Shown here piece by piece: positions 1 through 8,881 of a stretch of DNA of 64,000 nt. Under the pieces are notes generated by a model. The model did no database searches and was not told the DNA's origin. It saw only the letters and a program-made list of their open reading frames with translations. A program made the position numbers and the translations under genes. Origin of the DNA: an uncultured Lachnospiraceae bacterium (GTDB lineage: Bacteria; Bacillota; Clostridia; Lachnospirales; Lachnospiraceae); contig CAKRSV010000005.1 in NCBI GenBank assembly GCA_934401915.1, forward strand, positions 189,300 through 253,299, read 5' to 3'. The number at the start of each line of letters is the position of its first letter. Position 1 is the stretch's first letter.

Positions 1-842
1 GCAGATCCTTGCGGCTGCTCTGCGGCTTTCGCCTGTGCCTGCCCGGCCTCTTCCCCAGTCGCCACTTCTGTCTCTGCGCCTGCTTCTTCCGCGCCCGTCT
101 CCTCGATCCCTACGCAGTTCTCCCTGCCGAGGATCTCCATCGCCTTCTGCACCGTGTCGGCTTCCTGAAATGCCTTCTGCTCCATCACCGTCTGAATAGT
201 TTCCTCTACGCCGTATGCCACGTTTCGGCTGAACGAAAGGACGCCGTCCTGAACGACCATCACGTAGGCAGAGCGCTCGTCGATCTTCACGATCATATTG
301 ACGCCCTGCGCACATTCCCCGCGCACAAGCTGATAAACACTGTTTCCTGCATAGTCCAGCGCCGCAAGCTCCAGCCTGAGTGCCTTCGCCAGATCATAGT
401 ACCCATCCAGCATTGCAAGCGGAGCCGCCATTACAGCCAGCTTATACTGCTGCTGTCCCTTGGGATCGCCCTGCTTTCCGAGGATGCTGTAAGCAAGCTG
501 ATACTGGCTCAGGTCCACCGGGAAATAATCTCCAGCGTTCGCTTTCACAACATCCGCGATCCGGTTCTCTTTTACAAAAGGGATCACAACCTCCCTGCTC
601 GCTATCTTGGCAGAAGTGATCGTAAATAGCACCTGTTTTGCCTTGATCTTATTTTCCGCAAACGCCTTCTTGAGCTCTTCCACATATTCCGGTGTGATAG
701 AGAGCGCGCCATCGTTGATCACTCCCTCCGGCGTCGGTACGGTAAAACTGTTATAGATCCGGTGTGTCTTCGCCTTGTAATCTGTCTCACAGACTCTAGT
801 CAGTGAATAACCTATCTCAATACTTATGATCCTGCCGGCCAT
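1..842 (-). CDS. pilM: Type IV pilus assembly protein PilM, N-terminal part (runs off the window)
   Basis: The frame is open from the ATG at 842-840 to the left edge of the window, so the 3' part is missing. GGAGG lies 9 nt before the ATG. The protein starts AGRIISIEIGYSLTRVCETD, which fits the first actin-like (FtsA-type) beta strands of PilM, the cytoplasmic ATPase-fold scaffold that links the pilus motor to the inner-membrane complex. Towards the window edge it becomes rich in Ala, Glu, Thr and Gln (from about residue 245), an unusual insertion or linker for PilM. It lies just downstream of pilD, last in the visible pilB-pilC-pilin-pilD-pilM order. The family call rests on the N-terminus and the neighbours. 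Confidence 0.72.
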   Translation of the reverse strand, partial: MAGRIISIEIGYSLTRVCETDYKAKTHRIYNSFTVPTPEGVINDGALSITPEYVEELKKAFAENKIKAKQVLFTITSAKIASREVVIPFVKENRIADVVKANAGDYFPVDLSQYQLAYSILGKQGDPKGQQQYKLAVMAAPLAMLDGYYDLAKALRLELAALDYAGNSVYQLVRGECAQGVNMIVKIDERSAYVMVVQDGVLSFSRNVAYGVEETIQTVMEQKAFQEADTVQKAMEILGRENCVGIEETGAEEAGAETEVATGEEAGQAQAKAAEQPQGS

Positions 843-881
843 GAAAGTATTCCTCCTTCAACAAATCTCTATGTACAACAA

Positions 882-903
882 ACCTGTCTTCTAGGAGACA
901 GGT
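882..903. terminator. Stem-loop between pilD and pilM
   Basis: ACCTGTCT at 882-889 and AGACAGGT at 896-903 form a perfect 8-bp stem with a 6-nt loop. On the plus strand a run of six T follows closely (907-912). On the minus strand, the direction of the pil genes, the stem is followed only by TTTGTTGT. It may be a weak or attenuating terminator that lowers pilM relative to pilD. Confidence 0.45.
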
Positions 904-947
904 GTATTTTTTCCCAACTCATTCAATTACACATTTGGAATTCCCCT

Positions 948-1700
948 TCAGAATTGTCCCAGATACCATTGCAGCATCTGATCCCCCCACATAGCCGCGA
1001 TAAAAACTCCCATAGAAAGATATGGTCCCATTGCAAGCACACGGCTCTCGCCGGAAACCTTCATGCGGATCACATGGATGATGGAGCCGAGAACGCACCC
1101 CAGAAGAAATGCCAGGATGACCAGCTTCCAGCCAAGCAAAAGTCCGCAGGCAGCCATCAGTTTCACATCGCCGCCGCCGATCGCTCTCCCCTTCGTAGCA
1201 TAGTATAAAATCGCAAGCACAGCACTGACAGCCACGAGACCGATCAGATACTCTGTCCAGTTGGAAAGATCTGTGATGAGCCGGACCAGTCCCAGTGCCA
1301 GTATAAAAAGATTGATTCCAAGCGGAATCTCGTAGGTTCTGAAATCTATGATGCTAAGCACCAATAACGCTGAAAAAAGTAAACAGTAGAGTAGGGATTC
1401 TACGCTTACCCCTTTTACCAGTAAGACCAGTACATACGCTACGCCGTTCAGCGCCTCGATCAGAGGATACTGAACCGACAGCCTGGCCTTACATTTCCGA
1501 CACCTGCCGCCCAGTGCCACATAACTGATCACCGGAAACATGTCATACCATTTAAGCTGATAACCACATGACATACAATGGGATCTCGTTCTCACAATAT
1601 CCTCTTTTTTCGGGATGCGATAGATGCAGACATTTAAAAAGCTGCCGATCACGATTCCGAAGAGGAAGGTTATTAAATAGAGTATTATGTTCACTGTCAT
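948..1700 (-). CDS. pilD: Prepilin peptidase / N-methyltransferase PilD
   Basis: A 250-residue polytopic membrane aspartic protease that cleaves the short leader of type IV prepilins and methylates the new N-terminus. It begins with the family's N-terminal hydrophobic segment and SFLNVCIYRIP motif. The cytoplasmic zinc-binding loop has two CxxC pairs (CMSCG and CRKCK), followed by further membrane helices. The second catalytic aspartate lies in the GGGDVKL motif at about residue 175. AAGGA precedes the ATG by 8 nt. It lies downstream of the pilin gene, its likely substrate. Confidence 0.93.
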   Translation of the reverse strand: MTVNIILYLITFLFGIVIGSFLNVCIYRIPKKEDIVRTRSHCMSCGYQLKWYDMFPVISYVALGGRCRKCKARLSVQYPLIEALNGVAYVLVLLVKGVSVESLLYCLLFSALLVLSIIDFRTYEIPLGINLFILALGLVRLITDLSNWTEYLIGLVAVSAVLAILYYATKGRAIGGGDVKLMAACGLLLGWKLVILAFLLGCVLGSIIHVIRMKVSGESRVLAMGPYLSMGVFIAAMWGDQMLQWYLGQF

Positions 1701-1869
1701 TTGCGTGTTCCTTTTTCAAAATAATCCCCAACGGTTTCCCGCCAGGGATTATTCAATTTTTAAAGAAAAGCATTGCCTTTTTATAGCATCCATCGCTTCT
1801 AAATTTTATATTATTTATGATGATACGCTATTTCAGCATACAAGCATCCTTTGATTTTCAAACTGCAGA

Positions 1870-2328
1870 TTAGTTATTCGCACCAAGCATTCTATTGCTG
1901 AACTCGCCCGTTGTTGCTTCGCTAGTAGCAGAATAAGTAAAATCGAGATTGCCATCATTGACAGTCCACGCAATTGTGTAATCCTGCCACTCGGTTCTGC
2001 TCTGTCTTCTTGTATGTAACACATTAGATGCATCTAACAAACCTGCATCCTGTAATGCTGCTCCAAGGAATGCAGTGGGATCTAATGTCTGGTCAGACTG
2101 AGTAATTGTAATACTTCCAGCTGCAGGCGCTACTGTTGCATCCGGGTCAGACGCATATACCTGTAATGCGGTGACAATCTCCGTTGCGTTCTGAAGGTCT
2201 GTTGAATTTCTTGTTCTCTCCACATACTTCAGATACTGAGGTGCCAGTACCACGATCAGGATTGCCATGATGGCAATAACGATGATCAGCTCCACAAGGG
2301 AGAAACCTTTGTTGTTCATCTTTTTCAT
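1870..2328 (-). CDS. pilA: Type IV major pilin-like protein
   Basis: 152 residues with a class III signal: a short basic leader (MKKMNNKG), predicted cleavage between Gly8 and Phe9, then FSLVELIIVIAIMAILIVVL. The Glu at mature position 5 is needed for assembly. The hydrophobic helix is followed by a soluble domain of about 115 residues rich in Thr, Ala and Asp. GGAGAGAGG precedes the ATG. As the only pilin in the visible cluster, sitting between pilC and pilD, it is probably the major subunit. The globular domain is not recognised and may vary between strains. Confidence 0.92.
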   Translation of the reverse strand: MKKMNNKGFSLVELIIVIAIMAILIVVLAPQYLKYVERTRNSTDLQNATEIVTALQVYASDPDATVAPAAGSITITQSDQTLDPTAFLGAALQDAGLLDASNVLHTRRQSRTEWQDYTIAWTVNDGNLDFTYSATSEATTGEFSNRMLGANN

Positions 2329-2408
2329 TTTCCTCTCTCCTTTTCCTCATGAAAAATATATCTTAAACGCATCCGGTCCCTACTACGCGGCTGCATTTAA
2401 TTCGTATG

Positions 2409-3623
2409 TTACAGGTTGTCCAAAGCGCTGTACATGGTTACCATCGGCGCCATGACTGCTGCTATCAGAATACCGACGATACCCGCCAGCACGATAATGA
2501 TCATCGGCTCCATCGCCGCCATCAGCGACTGTACCGCCATTTCCACCTCTTCTTCATAGTAATCAGCGAGCTTGTTCAGCATTTCCTCCGTAGAACCCGC
2601 TTCCTCTCCAATATGTATCATGTGGTAAACCATCGGCGGGAACAATCCACAGGTCTGGAGCGGCTGTGAGAGCGGTACGCCGATCACAATCTGACCGAGT
2701 GCATCTTTAAGCGCTTCCTTAAACCAGATATTTGGCATTGTATCTGCCACAATATCGACCGCCTCTGTCAGCGGTACGCCCGCTACCAGAAGCGTGCTGA
2801 GTGTCCTCGCCATCTGCGAACACGCCGACTTCACGACCAGATTCTTGATCGCCGGAATCTTGAGCTGCAATCCTCCGAACACGTGCTTGCCGGAATCCGT
2901 CCGTCCATATGCCTTCAATACGGCTACTAAAGCAATAATAATTGGGATGATAATAAACCAGAAATGCTGTATGAATGTGCTAAGTGCTATGACCGCTTTG
3001 GTGATAGCCGGCAGATCCACTCCCAATTCTCCGAACATGTCCATATATCTGGGAATGACTACCACAAGCATAACAATGACAACTGCCACCGCTACGCACG
3101 CCACCACAACAGGGTAGATCATGGCTTTTTTAACTAATGCCTGTGTCTTGGCGGATTTTTCGAACTGAACCGCCATTCTTTCCATCGCTGTATCCAGACT
3201 ACCGGAGGCCTCGCCAGCCTTCGCCATCTGTACCATCAGTTCCGGGAATACCTTGGGATGCCTCGACAGAGCCGCTGCAAAACTTTCGCCCTTCTCCACA
3301 TCTGCTCTCGCCGCGTGGAGCGCTTTCTGCATCTTTACGTTTTCCGTCTGATCTGCGAGCATATTCAATGTCTCAATGATCGTGACACCCGCTCTCGTGA
3401 TACTGGAAAACTGCCGACAGAACACCGCGAGATCCCGCGCCGTCGGTCCTTTGCTGAAATCAAGACTAATATCTTTTGTAAGTGCATTCTGCTGCGTCAC
3501 TTCAAGAACGATAAGCCCCTGACTCTTCAGCTCACGCCTTACCTGTTCTTCTATTTCTGCCTCTCTGCTGCCCTTTACTTCTTTGCCTGTCTTATCGATC
3601 GCGACGTATCCCCAGGTCGCCAT
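2409..3623 (-). CDS. pilC: Type IV pilus inner-membrane platform protein PilC
   Basis: 404 residues, the usual length for PilC/GspF. The cytoplasmic N-terminal stretch ends in a conserved patch near residue 70 (FCRQFSSITRAGV). There are two GspF repeats, each with the pattern L..G.PL, and three strongly hydrophobic segments at about 170-195, 220-240 and 375-400. It anchors the pilus at the membrane and couples PilB/PilT rotation to pilin insertion. GGAGG precedes the start. About 1.1 kb containing an unrelated plus-strand gene separates it from pilB, so it may have its own promoter. Confidence 0.93.
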   Translation of the reverse strand: MATWGYVAIDKTGKEVKGSREAEIEEQVRRELKSQGLIVLEVTQQNALTKDISLDFSKGPTARDLAVFCRQFSSITRAGVTIIETLNMLADQTENVKMQKALHAARADVEKGESFAAALSRHPKVFPELMVQMAKAGEASGSLDTAMERMAVQFEKSAKTQALVKKAMIYPVVVACVAVAVVIVMLVVVIPRYMDMFGELGVDLPAITKAVIALSTFIQHFWFIIIPIIIALVAVLKAYGRTDSGKHVFGGLQLKIPAIKNLVVKSACSQMARTLSTLLVAGVPLTEAVDIVADTMPNIWFKEALKDALGQIVIGVPLSQPLQTCGLFPPMVYHMIHIGEEAGSTEEMLNKLADYYEEEVEMAVQSLMAAMEPMIIIVLAGIVGILIAAVMAPMVTMYSALDNL

Positions 3624-3724
3624 ATTTCTTCCTCCATAACAATTACCTATGTCATCCCCTACATAAGTATATTATAAAGATTTTCCACCATTTTTCAATA
3701 TTTTGCACTAAATTTGTACTACTT

Positions 3725-3868
3725 TCAGTTAACATGCACAAAACACGCTCTATATTTCAAGTCATTATTCATCACTTTTTTCAATCTGTCACGTTTTACA
3801 TAGATTTTACTTACATGAAAGGACTTCGAATCCTTCCACAGGTGCCTGATCTCCTGTTGGTAGACCAT
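3725..3868 (-). CDS. Possible small basic protein between pilC and a divergent membrane gene
   Basis: An open frame of 47 codons starts with ATG at 3868-3866, with AAAGGA 6 nt upstream. The product begins MVYQQEIRHLWKDSKSF and is rich in Lys, Arg and aromatic residues; I do not recognise it. It is oriented away from the plus-strand gene starting at 3981 and lies 5' of pilC. The good ribosome site and absence of a competing frame are the only support. It could also be a gene remnant or chance. Confidence 0.3.
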   Translation of the reverse strand: MVYQQEIRHLWKDSKSFHVSKIYVKRDRLKKVMNNDLKYRACFVHVN

Positions 3869-3918
3869 CCTATATCCTTTTTTTCAACTCTTACCATTAT
3901 TATACTCATATATAGAAG

Positions 3919-3947
3919 TTGACACTACATTTTTAGTGCGGTATATT
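3919..3947 (+). promoter_or_regulatory. SigA-type promoter for the 3981 gene
   Basis: TTGACA (3919-3924), a 17-nt spacer and TATATT (3942-3947). Transcription would start near 3954, shortly before AAAGGAG (3964-3970) and the ATG at 3981. The -35 box matches the consensus fully and the -10 box matches at five of six positions. Confidence 0.75.
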
Positions 3948-3980
3948 AACCTCATCAAACTACAAAGGAGAATATTATTT

Positions 3981-4589
3981 ATGGATTTATTTACAAAAGG
4001 TATTATTACGATCCTCCCTCCCATTATTACAGGAATATTTGGCTTCTATATCGCAAAATATCAATCTAACCGTAATGCTCCATTAGAAAAGTTAGAAATT
4101 GCGTATAACAGAATTTATTGCCCAGTATCTAGACTATTGCACCGTGAACCAAATTTCAAAGAAATCGATGTAGATTCCGTTATTTCTACCGTTTCTTCTT
4201 ATTTAGCTAAATATGAAAATTATGCCGATAGATCCACACTAATGGCCTTTCGATCATTATGCAAATACAAAAATAAAGAAACCTATCAAAATTTTCAAAA
4301 CAACATATACACCAATAGCGCATATCTCCGCAGACGGCTTGGTTATTTAGAACCTAGCATTATTCAGACATATATGTACTTATCAAAAACCGAACAGTCA
4401 ACCATTAGACTAATACTCGAATTTGCAGCAACATATTTTTTCTTTATTTTATCAACCTTACCCTTTGGTGACATTCATACTATTTGTCTATCTTTAGGAG
4501 TAGCAGCCGTAATAATCCTTATACTGGAAATAATAGTCAAATTTCTTCACTTCGTATATCATAAAACCAAAAAATTATTTTGTTTATAA
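3981..4589 (+). CDS. Hypothetical small integral membrane protein inserted in the pil cluster
   Basis: I chose the ATG at 3981 because AAAGGAG lies 10 nt before it; an upstream in-frame ATG has no ribosome site. The protein is about 202 residues. A hydrophobic segment lies near the N-terminus (ITILPPIITGIFGFYIA), followed by a polar middle of about 110 residues with many Tyr, Asn and Arg. Two C-terminal hydrophobic segments (FAATYFFFILSTL and LGVAAVIILILEIIV) precede a basic tail. I do not recognise a family. It is AT-rich, points against the surrounding pil genes and has its own strong promoter, which suggests a horizontally acquired cargo gene. Confidence 0.7.
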   Translation: MDLFTKGIITILPPIITGIFGFYIAKYQSNRNAPLEKLEIAYNRIYCPVSRLLHREPNFKEIDVDSVISTVSSYLAKYENYADRSTLMAFRSLCKYKNKETYQNFQNNIYTNSAYLRRRLGYLEPSIIQTYMYLSKTEQSTIRLILEFAATYFFFILSTLPFGDIHTICLSLGVAAVIILILEIIVKFLHFVYHKTKKLFCL

Positions 4590-4592
4590 GGA

Positions 4593-4619
4593 GAATCTCC
4601 GGCAAATTGCCGGAGATTC
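4593..4619. terminator. Perfect 11-bp stem-loop after the inserted membrane gene
   Basis: GAATCTCCGGC and GCCGGAGATTC flank the 5-nt loop AAATT, 3 nt after the TAA of the plus-strand gene. No T-run follows directly on either strand, so it may end transcription weakly or act from both sides between the convergent genes. Confidence 0.5.
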
Positions 4620-4750
4620 CCTCCACTTTCGTATTTAGTTTCTGTATGCCCTGTGCCAGCTTTTCCAGCACATTTTGTCTTTTCGCCATCTGCTGCTCCT
4701 GCCTGTTCCACAGTCCTTTTCGGGCGTGTCCCATCGTCTTTCGGTCTGGT

Positions 4751-6445
4751 TTACAGATCGAAGGATACTCTCATCATTTCCGGAACCGATGTGATTCCCT
4801 CCAGAACATACTTTGTCGCCGCCATACGGAGCGTGTTCATGCCCTCTTCGAGCGCTTTTTCCTTGATCTCCTCCGCCGTACCATGCTTGCTGATAATGTT
4901 CTTCAGCGGCTGAGTCACTTCCATGATCTCATATACACCGATTCGTCCACGGAAGCCTGTCCCGTCACACTTGGTACAGCCGCACGGCTCGTACACCGTC
5001 ACATCCGCATCCGGTTCCAGCATCAGCATTTCCAGCTCTTCCGGGTCTGCCTTTTTCGGCTTCTTACATTCCGGACAGAGACGGCGCACAAGACGCTGTG
5101 CGATAACGCCGATGGTAGAGTCTGCGATCAGGTATGGCTCGATTCCCATATCTGCCAGACGGGTGATCGTGCTCGCCGCTGAGTTGGTATGCAGGGTAGA
5201 AACCACAAGGTGTCCGGTGATGGACGCCTGCACCGCGATCGACGCGGTCTCCTGATCTCGGATCTCACCGATCATAATGATGTCCGGGTCCTGTCTCAGA
5301 ATTGAACGGAGCGCTGTTGCAAAGGTCAGGTTCGCCTTGTTATTGACCTGTACCTGATTGATACCGTCGATGTTCGCCTCGACCGGATCTTCGACGGTGA
5401 TAATGTTTACATCCTCTTTGTTCAGTTCGCTCAGGGCGGTGTACAGTGTCGTAGACTTACCGCTTCCGGTAGGTCCCGTTACCAGCAGGATCCCGTGCGG
5501 ATTGCTGAGGATGTGATCAAATTTTTTCAGTTCATCGGCGCGCAGTCCGAGCTGGCTCTTCTCTCTCGTCAGCGCATTTTTGGAGGTAAGACGCATAACG
5601 ACCTTTTCCCCGTACACCGTGGGCAGGATCGATACACGGATATCAAATTCCCGCCGGTCTACCACCTGCGTGATACGTCCGTCCTGTGGTTTTCTTCTCT
5701 CGGAAATGTCCATGCCGCCGATGATCTTGATACGCGCAACCATCGCCGGAAGCAGACGGATATTGTAATTCGCCTTTTCATAAAGTGCGCCGTCGATACG
5801 GTAACGGATACGCACCTGCCGCTCCATCGGCTCAATGTGTATATCCGATGCCCTCTGTCTTACCGCCTGGTCGATCATGGATTTTACAAGCTGTACGATC
5901 GGGGAATTATTGACATCCTCACTGTAGATGTCCTCCTCCTCTTCCAGAAGGATCTCTTTTTCCTTCGCATACTCTTCCAGCGCGGAATTAACTTCTGCCT
6001 GTCCGTAATAGCGGTCGATCGCCAGCATGATGCTTCTGGTCGTTGCCACCACAGGCTCAACCCGCAGATTGGTGATGATACCGATATCGTCCATCGCCGT
6101 CATGTCCATCGGATCGGACATTGCCACTCGCAGGACGTTCATGTTGTCGGCCGCATACTCGAAGGGAATCATCTTATACTTTTTCAGCACGGCTGCCGGA
6201 ACCAGCCCAAGCACTTCCTCTTCTATGGTAACGGTCTGGAGGTCTACCATATCGTAATGGAGCTGACTGCTCAGCGCCTTCGCGATGTTTTCCTCCGTTG
6301 CGATGCCTTCATCAACCAGCGTTTCACCGAGCTTTCGCCCGGATCCCTTTTGCAAGGCCAGACCTTTCTCAAGCATTTCCTGCGTGATGACACCGCTGTT
6401 TACCAGCAAGTCTCCCAAACGTACCTTTTTCCTGTTAAAATCCAT
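4751..6445 (-). CDS. pilB: Type IV pilus extension ATPase PilB
   Basis: 564 residues, typical for PilB/GspE. An N-terminal MshEN-type domain (about 1-150) begins RLGDLLVNSGVI. The hexameric motor follows, with Walker A GPTGSGKST at 324-332, an Asp box (ITVEDP), Walker B (DPDIIMIGEIRD) and a His box (LVVSTLHT). A four-cysteine zinc element near the C-terminus (CPECKKP ... CGCTKCDG) is diagnostic of assembly ATPases and absent from PilT. It powers pilin polymerisation on PilC. AAGGAAGGTGGAG precedes the ATG. It is the first visible gene of the pil group. Confidence 0.95.
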   Translation of the reverse strand: MDFNRKKVRLGDLLVNSGVITQEMLEKGLALQKGSGRKLGETLVDEGIATEENIAKALSSQLHYDMVDLQTVTIEEEVLGLVPAAVLKKYKMIPFEYAADNMNVLRVAMSDPMDMTAMDDIGIITNLRVEPVVATTRSIMLAIDRYYGQAEVNSALEEYAKEKEILLEEEEDIYSEDVNNSPIVQLVKSMIDQAVRQRASDIHIEPMERQVRIRYRIDGALYEKANYNIRLLPAMVARIKIIGGMDISERRKPQDGRITQVVDRREFDIRVSILPTVYGEKVVMRLTSKNALTREKSQLGLRADELKKFDHILSNPHGILLVTGPTGSGKSTTLYTALSELNKEDVNIITVEDPVEANIDGINQVQVNNKANLTFATALRSILRQDPDIIMIGEIRDQETASIAVQASITGHLVVSTLHTNSAASTITRLADMGIEPYLIADSTIGVIAQRLVRRLCPECKKPKKADPEELEMLMLEPDADVTVYEPCGCTKCDGTGFRGRIGVYEIMEVTQPLKNIISKHGTAEEIKEKALEEGMNTLRMAATKYVLEGITSVPEMMRVSFDL

Positions 6446-6556
6446 ACTCCACCTTCCTTATCCCCTAATACTGTGTTTTTTGCTGCTTTTTTTCGGCTTG
6501 TGCCGTTGTAGATCGAATTGGTATGTATTCAGTATAAAAGATTTTATACTATATAT

Positions 6557-6913
6557 TTACTCCTCCCCCCAATAATCAATACTTTCCTGATTTATAGTAG
6601 CAATGCCGAACAGTTGATACATGAAATCTTCCTTTTCATTAAAGATTTCCAATATTATCACCATATCATCCGTAATTCGATAGATAAAATAATTGTGTTC
6701 TACAAAGAGCATATAATAATCGCAGTCCAAATCATACTGTTTGCGCATAGACACTCCCATTTCTGGGTACTCCTTCAATTTGGCTATGACGCCACTTATC
6801 TGTTTTGAAACTTTGTCAGCAATGTACCGACCATGCTTTTCCTTTATCTCTCTTTTGATCGCTTTCCGTTTCGAAAGTGCAACCGAAGAATATGCTATCT
6901 TCTTTAAATTCAT
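6557..6913 (-). CDS. RelE/ParE-superfamily toxin-like protein
   Basis: 118 residues. The C-terminal half (MRKQYDLDCDYYMLFVEHNYFIYRITDDMVIILEIF) has the strand pattern of RelE/ParE toxins, with Y.LFVEHNYFIYRI followed by a final strand. The basic N-terminal helices fit the same fold. Its ATG overlaps the stop of the upstream gene in ATGA, so the two are translationally coupled in the antitoxin-then-toxin order. Such toxins cleave mRNA at the ribosome or poison gyrase; which applies is not visible here. Confidence 0.7.
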   Translation of the reverse strand: MNLKKIAYSSVALSKRKAIKREIKEKHGRYIADKVSKQISGVIAKLKEYPEMGVSMRKQYDLDCDYYMLFVEHNYFIYRITDDMVIILEIFNEKEDFMYQLFGIATINQESIDYWGEE

Positions 6914-7131
6914 ACTTTAGCCAGTTCTTCCTCTACTTCCTCTTCTGAAAAATATCCTTTCTCACGTACAGATTTTTCAGCAATATTCATTTTTTCCATA
7001 AAAGTTTCCATTGCATTCTCTTTCTTGCTCTGTGCATTAAGTGAAAATAGCTGTTCTACCAGATTTTCTACTTTTACATACGACTCTTGAGGAAGTAAAT
7101 CTATTTTTCTTGTCAGTTCAGCTGTAATCAT
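6910..7131 (-). CDS. Cognate antitoxin-like small acidic protein
   Basis: 73 residues from the ATG at 7131, chosen because AGGGAGGTG lies just upstream; earlier in-frame starts have no such site. It starts MITAELTRKIDLLPQESYV, resembling DUF2281/ParD-type antitoxins whose N-terminus dimerises, and ends in a highly acidic tail (SEEEVEEELAKV), as expected for a toxin-wrapping segment. The stop overlaps the toxin start by 4 nt. It probably represses its own promoter, by analogy with such modules. Confidence 0.65.
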   Translation of the reverse strand: MITAELTRKIDLLPQESYVKVENLVEQLFSLNAQSKKENAMETFMEKMNIAEKSVREKGYFSEEEVEEELAKV

Positions 7132-7249
7132 GTCTGCACCTCCCTCTTTTCCATTGGCTCTGACCATTTCATACATATATTTTACAAGTCGAAAACATTT
7201 CCTATTTTTTAACCTTTATTATACCCGAAATACATGATTTTGAACATAT

Positions 7250-7258
7250 ATTTTCTTT
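7250..7258. repeat. Left copy of the 9-bp target-site duplication of the IS
   Basis: ATTTTCTTT directly abuts the left IS end (CTTGAG at 7259). The identical 9-mer follows the right end at 8848-8856. It fixes the IS boundaries and indicates a fairly recent insertion. Confidence 0.9.
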
Positions 7259-8847
7259 CTTGAGTTTCCGCAGTTTTATCCACAAAACCTCATTTACATT
7301 GATATCATCATAAACGACTTTCAAAAAATGCCCAAAATATAGGGAATCCTATCCTGTTTTGCAGTAAAATTAAGCTACGACACAAAATCTTTACTAAACA
7401 ATAAAGAAAGGGATTCCTTATGCTTAATTCTACATCAAATACCTATATTTTGAAACGGGAAATTTTAACTTTTTCAAATAAAATTTCCAAAAATCTTTCC
7501 AAACCGGACAGAAAGTTTACTGCTGACATGACTTATGGCATACTCGCCTCCGGCAGCTGTCTTCTCACCGATATCGTAGATCAGCTTCATGAACCTGCCA
7601 AGAAAGTTAATTCCGTGGAACGGCTTACCCGGCACTTAAATAAAGGTATACCTGCAAAGGCTTTAAACTCTTATCTCTCCGTTATCCGCAAATGGATTCC
7701 GGATGAACCCGTCATCCACATCGACGACAGTGATATCATAAAGCCGGATGGCTATAAATTTGAGGCTCTCGGCATTGTCCGTGATGGCTCCAAAAGCTCT
7801 GACACAAAAAACATTTATGAAAAAGGCTATCATGTGGCAGAAGCCTGTGTACTGACAAAAAGCAACCATCCGGTCAGTATCTTCTCAGAAATCCATTCTT
7901 CAAAAGAAAAGAATTTTACATCCACTAATAACGTAACTTTTTCCGCAATGGAACGGGGTGCTTCCACGTTTGGCAGGGCTACCTTTGTCATGGACAGAGG
8001 CTATGATGACAACAAGATGTTTTTAAAGCTGGATGAACTGAAACAGGATTACGTAATCCGTCTCACTGCCAAACGCAAGCTCTTTTTCCACGGGAAATGG
8101 GTTCCTGCAACACAGCTAAGGAACCAGCGGAAAGGAAAATCAAAACACCTCTGATTTACAAAGGGAAACGCCATGATGCCTATCTTTCCCATGTAAAAGT
8201 CCAGATAACCGCATCCAGAAAAGACATCTATCTGGTTCTCGTTTATGGGATTACGGAACATCCCATGATGATTGCCACGAATAAAGAAATCAGGTCAAAA
8301 GAAGATGCCATAAAGGTTGCAAAGACTTACTTCTCCAGATGGCGCATTGAAGAATATTTCCGTTGTAAAAAGCAGATGTTTCAGTTTGAAAACTTTCGGG
8401 TACGGAAACTTGCAGCAATCAATGCTTTAAATTTTTATATTACCTTATGCATGGCATTTCTGGCTCATATATCCATGAAGACAGAAACAAATGCCCTTAA
8501 GGTTTCCATCATACAAAAAGCAGATCCTGTAAAGGAAAAGGTACATTTCTGCTATTACCGGTTAGCCAAAGGTATCTCTGGCATACTATCGTATGCAAAA
8601 GAAGGCATCAGACTCTGGTTTCGGACAAAATGTCCGGCATACCGTCAACTCTGCCTTAAGCTGGCCGTCTAGATAGATAAAAGAATATGTCTCCCAAAGC
8701 CCGGTCCCGGCAGGTCAAAGCCCAGGATGGGGCTTATCAAAGTACCATTTCTCACAGTACTGCCTTTCTCAACATTTCAAAAAAATGGCAGATTGGTACT
8801 TTGGGAAGCTGTACTCATTTTCAGATTACAACTTACGGAAACTCAAG
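7259..8847 (+). mobile_element. IS4-family insertion sequence, 1589 bp
   Basis: The ends carry imperfect terminal inverted repeats: CTTGAGTTTCCGCA at 7259-7272 and its complement at 8834-8847, with 13 of 14 bases matching. Both are bounded by the 9-bp duplication ATTTTCTTT. The element holds one transposase gene, now frameshifted. It sits between the toxin-antitoxin pair and the VOC gene and breaks no recognisable gene. Its right noncoding part (8673-8847) contains complementary AAAGTACCA/TGGTACTTT segments that could fold. Confidence 0.92.
7420..8672 (+). pseudogene. IS4-family DDE transposase, frameshifted
   Basis: The first part (7420-8154) holds the first Asp (HIDDSDI) and second Asp (VMDRGYDD). 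The second part, readable in another frame to 8672, holds the catalytic Glu in the IS4 Y-(2)-R-(3)-E-(6)-K signature (YFSRWRIEEYFRCKK). The frames meet at about 8131-8150. Restoring one A to the AAAA run at 8136-8139 gives a continuous RKGKIKTPLIYKGK, so a one-base loss is the simplest cause. I see no canonical -1 slippery heptamer there. A sequencing error would give the same picture. Confidence 0.88.
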
Positions 8848-8856
8848 ATTTTCTTT
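8848..8856. repeat. Right copy of the 9-bp target-site duplication of the IS
   Basis: ATTTTCTTT, identical to 7250-7258, directly after the right terminal repeat. Confidence 0.9.
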
Positions 8857-8881
8857 AAGTCCCTTTATTCTCTCCCGACTC

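Noticed and set aside
3820..3845. GGACTTCGAATCC resembling a tRNA T-loop
   Set aside because: The stem bases do not fit a T-arm (no G53-C61 pair), and no acceptor, D or anticodon arms can be built around it.
4537..4689. A frame of about 50 codons (starting MAKRQNVLEKLAQGI) on the minus strand after pilB, with CAGGAG before its ATG
   Set aside because: It reads through the 4593-4619 palindrome and into the antisense of the inserted gene. Composition past the palindrome is not protein-like, so only the first third could be real.
8125..8155. Programmed -1 frameshift in the transposase
   Set aside because: No X-XXY-YYZ heptamer is in phase at the shift. A lost A in the run at 8136-8139 explains it better, though readthrough was kept as a possibility in the finding.
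8097..8672. Second transposase part as an independent gene starting at 8097
   Set aside because: It lacks a ribosome site, and it continues the same protein after a one-base shift, so it was annotated as part of one broken gene.
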